From: Taeniopygia guttata
Lineage: Eukaryota > Chordata > Aves > Passeriformes > Estrildidae
Reading direction: 5' to 3'
NCBI RefSeq assembly: GCF_048771995.1
Contig: NC_133063.1
Span: forward strand, 60,733,310-60,797,309
DNA: 64,000 nt
The position numbers and the translations under genes are program-made. The notes below the pieces were generated by a model. That model ran no database searches, had not been told where the DNA came from, and saw only the letters and a list, made by a program, of their open reading frames with translations. Position 1 is the stretch's first letter; each line of letters starts with the position of its first letter. Shown here piece after piece: positions 60,134-64,000 of the stretch.

Positions 60134-61449
60134 CAAATAAGGTGAGCACATTGATTTGAGTGGGAACTCCCTGTCTGGCTAGTCAGACACACTCAGACCT
60201 CACACACAGGATGAGGCTGTTCCAGTTCACCTCATGAGCTTGTCTACTCTGAAAGCCAAATGTCCCAGCTCCTATAAACAGAGCTGGGTTTTATATGCAA
60301 GAGAAGTTTCTCTCTTTTGATGGCTGAACAACCCTTCATCAACCCTTAAGGGCTCCATGACACACTTTAGTTGTAAAAATTTGATGGATAAATAAAAGAC
60401 CCTAGAACAGGAAGAATACTTTTGTTAAATTAATTCTATTTTACTAAAACACTAAGAAACTGATGATGAGCCACTTCACTATTATTTGTAGTTTTGCAAT
60501 TGTGTGGTGGAAATGTAATAAAAAATGTGCAAAATCATAAATTTAAGCCTTCATACTACTCATACTTTTAAGCGAAAACTTATATGTCAAATTGCTTAAC
60601 AGCTATATTTCCTTAAAGTATAGGTAACATTTTACAAAGCTCTTTATTGTCTAGAGGAAGACTGTTGGCTGTCTGCCTAATCCTGATGGATTAATAATCA
60701 AAATCTGTAAAAAAAAAGAGTTACAATGTAAAAATGCCCTTTGAGGACATTTCACATCTTTGGCAAAGGAGTATTTAATCATTCCCATTTACAATATGTG
60801 CTTCATTCTGAAGAGAGGTAAGATAGACTATTTGTGCTTTGCTAGATCACATAATCAGGCTATGTTGTGGTCAATAAGGAAATACTGTTTTGACCATTAG
60901 ATTTTTAGTCTGTTTATCACACTGTGGTATAACACAATTTACATTTGCAGATAGACATAAACAAGAATAAGAGTAGGGAAATAAATAATAATTTTAAAAT
61001 ATCCCTTAGATTCAAATGAAATCTGAGTCTTGAGTCTGACTTCAACAAGAAATATATCATGAATCCTGTTTTGAAGATTTCTGTCTTCTTGTCTTGACTT
61101 CTCTGTCAAGAAAGACACTAGTTCTTCAGAAAGCACTGAAAAGCTGTCTCCTCTAGTTTATTGATCTGAATGCATCTTTTGTATTTTTAGTTTAAGATGG
61201 TATTTTAACACTGGTGGTGAGACATCTGTGGGCACATACCCACAAGGTATAACTTACAGGACTATTCGTGCCAACAAGAATTTATCTGTTCAAACTTTGT
61301 GTCATCATGTGGTTTCTGGGTCTTCCATGAACATGAAGAGAGAGTATTTTTATTATGTTGGAAAACGGAAGTTAGGTTTAATTTTAACACCTTAAGGTGA
61401 CCGCATAGTATCAGGACTCACATTTGAGTGCTGCAGGGGGGTGAGACGT

Positions 61450-62330
61450 AGTTTTTGCCCTACGTTGCAGTCTGTAGTTACCTGTGCCGTTGGCAACACG
61501 CCGGGCCCGAGGGGAGCCCCGTGCCGCTGCACTCCGTGGGGCAGCGGAGTCGGCGCCGGCTCGGCACCGCCCCGGGGGTGCCAGCAGCCCGGCCCGGGAC
61601 CTGCCCCGGGAAGGAGCCGCCACCTGCGTTCCGCCTCCCGGCCGTGCCCGGCCCCGCGGGGCGCAGGGCGGAGCAGGACCCGGCCCGCCCCGCTGAGCCG
61701 CAGGTAGGGCAGCCGCCCGCCCGATCCCAGCGCGTTCTCCCCGCGGGCCGATCTCCGCGGCCCCGGCGCTGGCCGATGGATCCCGAGGCGGCGGGGGACG
61801 AGCTGTCCCGCTTGCGCGCCCTCTTCCTGGCGTGCGACGCCCGCGGCTCGGGCCGCATCGAGCGGGAGGACTTCGCTGCTCTCTGCGCCGAGCTGCGGGT
61901 GCAGCCGGCCGAGGCCGAGGCCATCTTCCAGCGCCTCGACAGCGACCGCGACGGGGCCATCACCTTCCCGGAGTTCGCCCGCGGCTTCCGCGGCGCCACG
62001 CGGCCGCAGCCCGCTGGCAGCGAGCCGAGCGGCGAGGGCATGGAGGAGGAAGAGGCGTCAGCGGTTTGGGTCGCCGCGGGGCTGGAACAACCCTGGAGGG
62101 ACTTCGAGGTGCGGCTCGGGGACGAGGCGAGGTACATCCCCAGGTAAGGTCCGGAGCCGCCCACTCCGTCCCACCCCGACGCTGGGCTGGAGCTGTCGGA
62201 GCCGTGGGCGCCCCGGCCCCGCCGCTGCCGAGCCCCGGCGGGAGCGGCCCTCCTGGCGGAGCCGCCGCCGGCGCTGATGCAATCCCAGCTGGGGAGCGGC
62301 CGAGTAGCCTGACCCCTCGGCCCCTGTGCC
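61450..62330 (+). promoter_or_regulatory. RASEF: RASEF CpG-island promoter and 5' UTR
   Basis: Composition changes abruptly from AT-rich to very GC-rich with dense CpG, peaking between about 61500 and 62300 and covering the RASEF first exon. GC-box-like words (for example CACCGCCCCGGGG and CCCCGCGGGGCGCAGGGCGG) are present and no TATA box is seen. This fits a dispersed-start CpG promoter. The exact start site cannot be read from sequence. A TTGGCAAC half-site lies at about 61490-61497. Confidence 0.8.
61776..62143 (+). CDS. RASEF: RASEF first coding exon (EF-hand pair)
   Basis: This encodes about 122 N-terminal residues, starting [22 protein letters not shown] (Rab45) is an atypical large Rab GTPase with EF-hands, a coiled coil and a C-terminal Rab domain; only the EF-hand part is here. 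EF-loop 1 is residues 21-32 ([12 protein letters not shown]). EF-loop 2 is residues 55-66 ([12 protein letters not shown]), with canonical Asp at 55, 57 and 59 and Glu at 66. An acidic linker (EEEEASAVW) leads to [16 protein letters not shown] and a split Arg codon at the GTAAGG donor after 62143. The same layout and ending are known from mammalian RASEF. The start is the first ATG of the GC-rich region, with G at +4 but C at -3. The frame stays open upstream to 61452, with no ATG. Later exons lie beyond the window. Confidence 0.95.
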
Positions 62331-64000
62331 TGCAGGTGTAGAGAGCCCTCCGCACACCTGCTTCCCGGCTGGGGTGGTTTCCAGCGCTGTTATCCAGCCT
62401 GCAGCCACTCCTGGCTTCTTCTGTTTTGTTACGCCAGCGACCCACGTGGGAAAGTCTGGCTGCTAGAACGCAGGAGATGTAAAGTTCTGCCGGCTCCGCA
62501 GGAACTTTTCCCTCGCGCTGTTCTCCGACCAGCCCCCACCATTTTTCTTCCTGCCCAGTCAGTCTTTTCCTGGTAAAGGCTGACCAGCAACATCGTTGCC
62601 TCCACATTAACGGTGTTGGTAAATATAGCTCTCGGTCTGATGAGCTCGCTGAGATTTGTGAGAGTTTTTGTCCTCGGTCTCAGTGAAGTGAAGACAACTG
62701 ATGGTAGCTTTGTTGGAGATTAAATCAGTTTAGTACGGGACTGGTTCCCGTGTACAGAGATGAATTTTGGTCACTCTCAGGAATCTGCCTGAAAGCTGAG
62801 GTGCTCAAAATTAATATGAAAATGTTGGCCATAGAAAGTACAGAGTGATTCTCCTTAATTTTAAAATTGTAATTTATGGTGGGAAACAAGTAATTGGAGT
62901 TTCCGGACTTGGCAGCTAGTCAAGAAAGTTTAAAAAAGTCATGCACATGAATCTGTCTCTGTGTTTTTTCTATGTAATACTCCTTAAATTCCAACCTATA
63001 CCAATTTGGTTCCACCCACATTAAAAATATTTTTGGTTAGAAGGCAAAAAGTTTATTCAGAGAATTTTTCAGTTACTTAACCTACTACTCATGTGTACAT
63101 CTGGAGTAAATTTTCTTTTCTTTCTGGTCTACTCTTTAGTCTTTTTGGACTGCCCCATTTCAGACAGATCAGTAATTTTGTACAGGTCTTAATTTGTTCA
63201 TGGTGCTTTCTCTGTTAGACACTTGCTTTCTAAAGACTGTCTGAAAGCTTGCTGACACAGTTAATAACCTGAAGTCAGAAACTCAATAGGAGCTGAAAAA
63301 AAAATCTGACTCATGAACACTAGTAACTTGTGAAAGCATCTGTCTCATCTTGGTAATAGTTCTGTTTCAGTATCTTGGTTACTGTTTGCAGCAGTACTTG
63401 CAGTATAGTCTGATTGTCTAAAAGGATAATAGGAAGGAGAACAGCTTTAACTGGCTGCACTATGCAGGTACATCTGGTAGTTTTGCTAAATTCATCATGA
63501 CATGTAATTTGTGTTATGGTTCTTTTACATAAAAACCAAAACCAGCTAAGTTTTGATGCTTAAATAGTATCAGATAGGCAGTAATTTGATGTAAATGTTT
63601 CTTATTCAGTTTCAGATTTGGACATCCTTCACAGTTGACTGTATTCATTAAACGTGTGTCAGTGTCAGCTGAAAAACAGTGTGCCCTCTGTTTTTTCTCT
63701 CTCCCATCCTGAAGTGCTAGAACCAGGTCTGTTTGACAGCTCAACTTTTTTTTTTTTCCATTTGTAGCTCATGTCTTTTTTTTTTGTTGAAACATATCTG
63801 TAAGGTTTTTTTCCCATGTGAGTAGTCCCACTAAAATCATTAGGACCACTTACATGAGTAATGAATAAATTGAAATTCTTTTAGGAATCTTAAGCAGAAA
63901 AATATAACAAAGTACAAGCTGGACTTCAAAAAAGAGATTTATCTTTTTTATTTAAATTATTTGTTTTAGTTGTTTATCACTTCAAGTTTTTATTCAGGAA
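62144..64000 (+). other. RASEF: RASEF intron 1, 5' part
   Basis: It starts with GTAAGG and stays GC-rich for about 200 bp, then becomes AT-rich. I find no exon matching the second RASEF coding exon, whose family sequence resembles EQVSTLYQNINL, so the intron continues past the window. The long open frames on both strands at 61960-62607 are GC-driven and in the wrong frame. Confidence 0.8.

Larger units (their letters stand above)
56176..61440. other. Intergenic upstream of RASEF, no supported gene
   Basis: The first few hundred bases may be degenerate ERV leader. The open frame 56668-56985 (minus, 105 codons) has no recognised motif. Other items are a 12 bp hairpin at 58.39 kb, a small duplication at 57662-57695 (ATGATCTGGAGT twice) and a long A-rich run at 60041-60132. 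No RASEF or other exon is seen. Confidence 0.55.

Noticed and set aside
61478-62607. Long minus-strand and alternative plus-strand frames over the CpG island
   Set aside because: GC-rich sequence lacks stop codons by composition. Only the frame with the EF-hands shows family sequence and a proper donor.

Overview
The window is vertebrate nuclear DNA, most likely from a bird. Genes are split into short exons with GT/AG introns. Most of the window is AT-rich intron and intergenic sequence, and it carries many CR1 LINE fragments and avian-type LTRs. Two protein-coding loci are recognisable, both on the plus strand in tandem: the 3' half of FRMD3 (FERM domain containing 3, protein 4.1 family) and the first coding exon of RASEF (Ras and EF-hand domain containing, Rab45). 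These genes are also neighbours in the same relative orientation on human 9q21. That block corresponds to the Z chromosome in birds, so Z linkage is an inference.

Layout. 1-19085: five FRMD3 exons (68-156, 3407-3481, 4016-4084, 7240-7361, 18490-19085). They are in phase, joined by consensus splice sites, and encode about 316 C-terminal residues: the end of the FERM domain, the FERM-adjacent region, an acidic linker and a C-terminal membrane segment. 19086 to about 21915: FRMD3 3' UTR, ending at an AATAAA at 21891. About 21.9-61.4 kb: intergenic DNA without a supported protein gene, holding CR1 fragments, one antisense LTR-like piece (35.07 kb), one sense LTR (55.6 kb) and simple repeats. 61.45-62.33 kb: a CpG island with the RASEF promoter, 5' UTR and first coding exon (ATG at 61776, donor at 62143/62144). 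62.1-64 kb: start of RASEF intron 1.

The two genes are not known to act together. FRMD3 is a membrane-cytoskeleton adaptor and RASEF an EF-hand/coiled-coil Rab GTPase. I found no RNA gene, CRISPR array, operon or bacterial-type system. Nearly all other open frames are short, lack homology that I recognise, and look like chance or repeat-derived frames.

The least explained signals are: a set of perfect short-spaced inverted repeats (arms 8 to 18 bp) scattered through intron and intergenic DNA; a ~93% identical ~110 bp direct duplication inside the last FRMD3 intron; a paired palindrome just past the FRMD3 poly(A) site; and an LTR with TATA box and poly(A) signal about 5.6 kb upstream of RASEF in the same orientation. 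I did not see a convincing new biological system.
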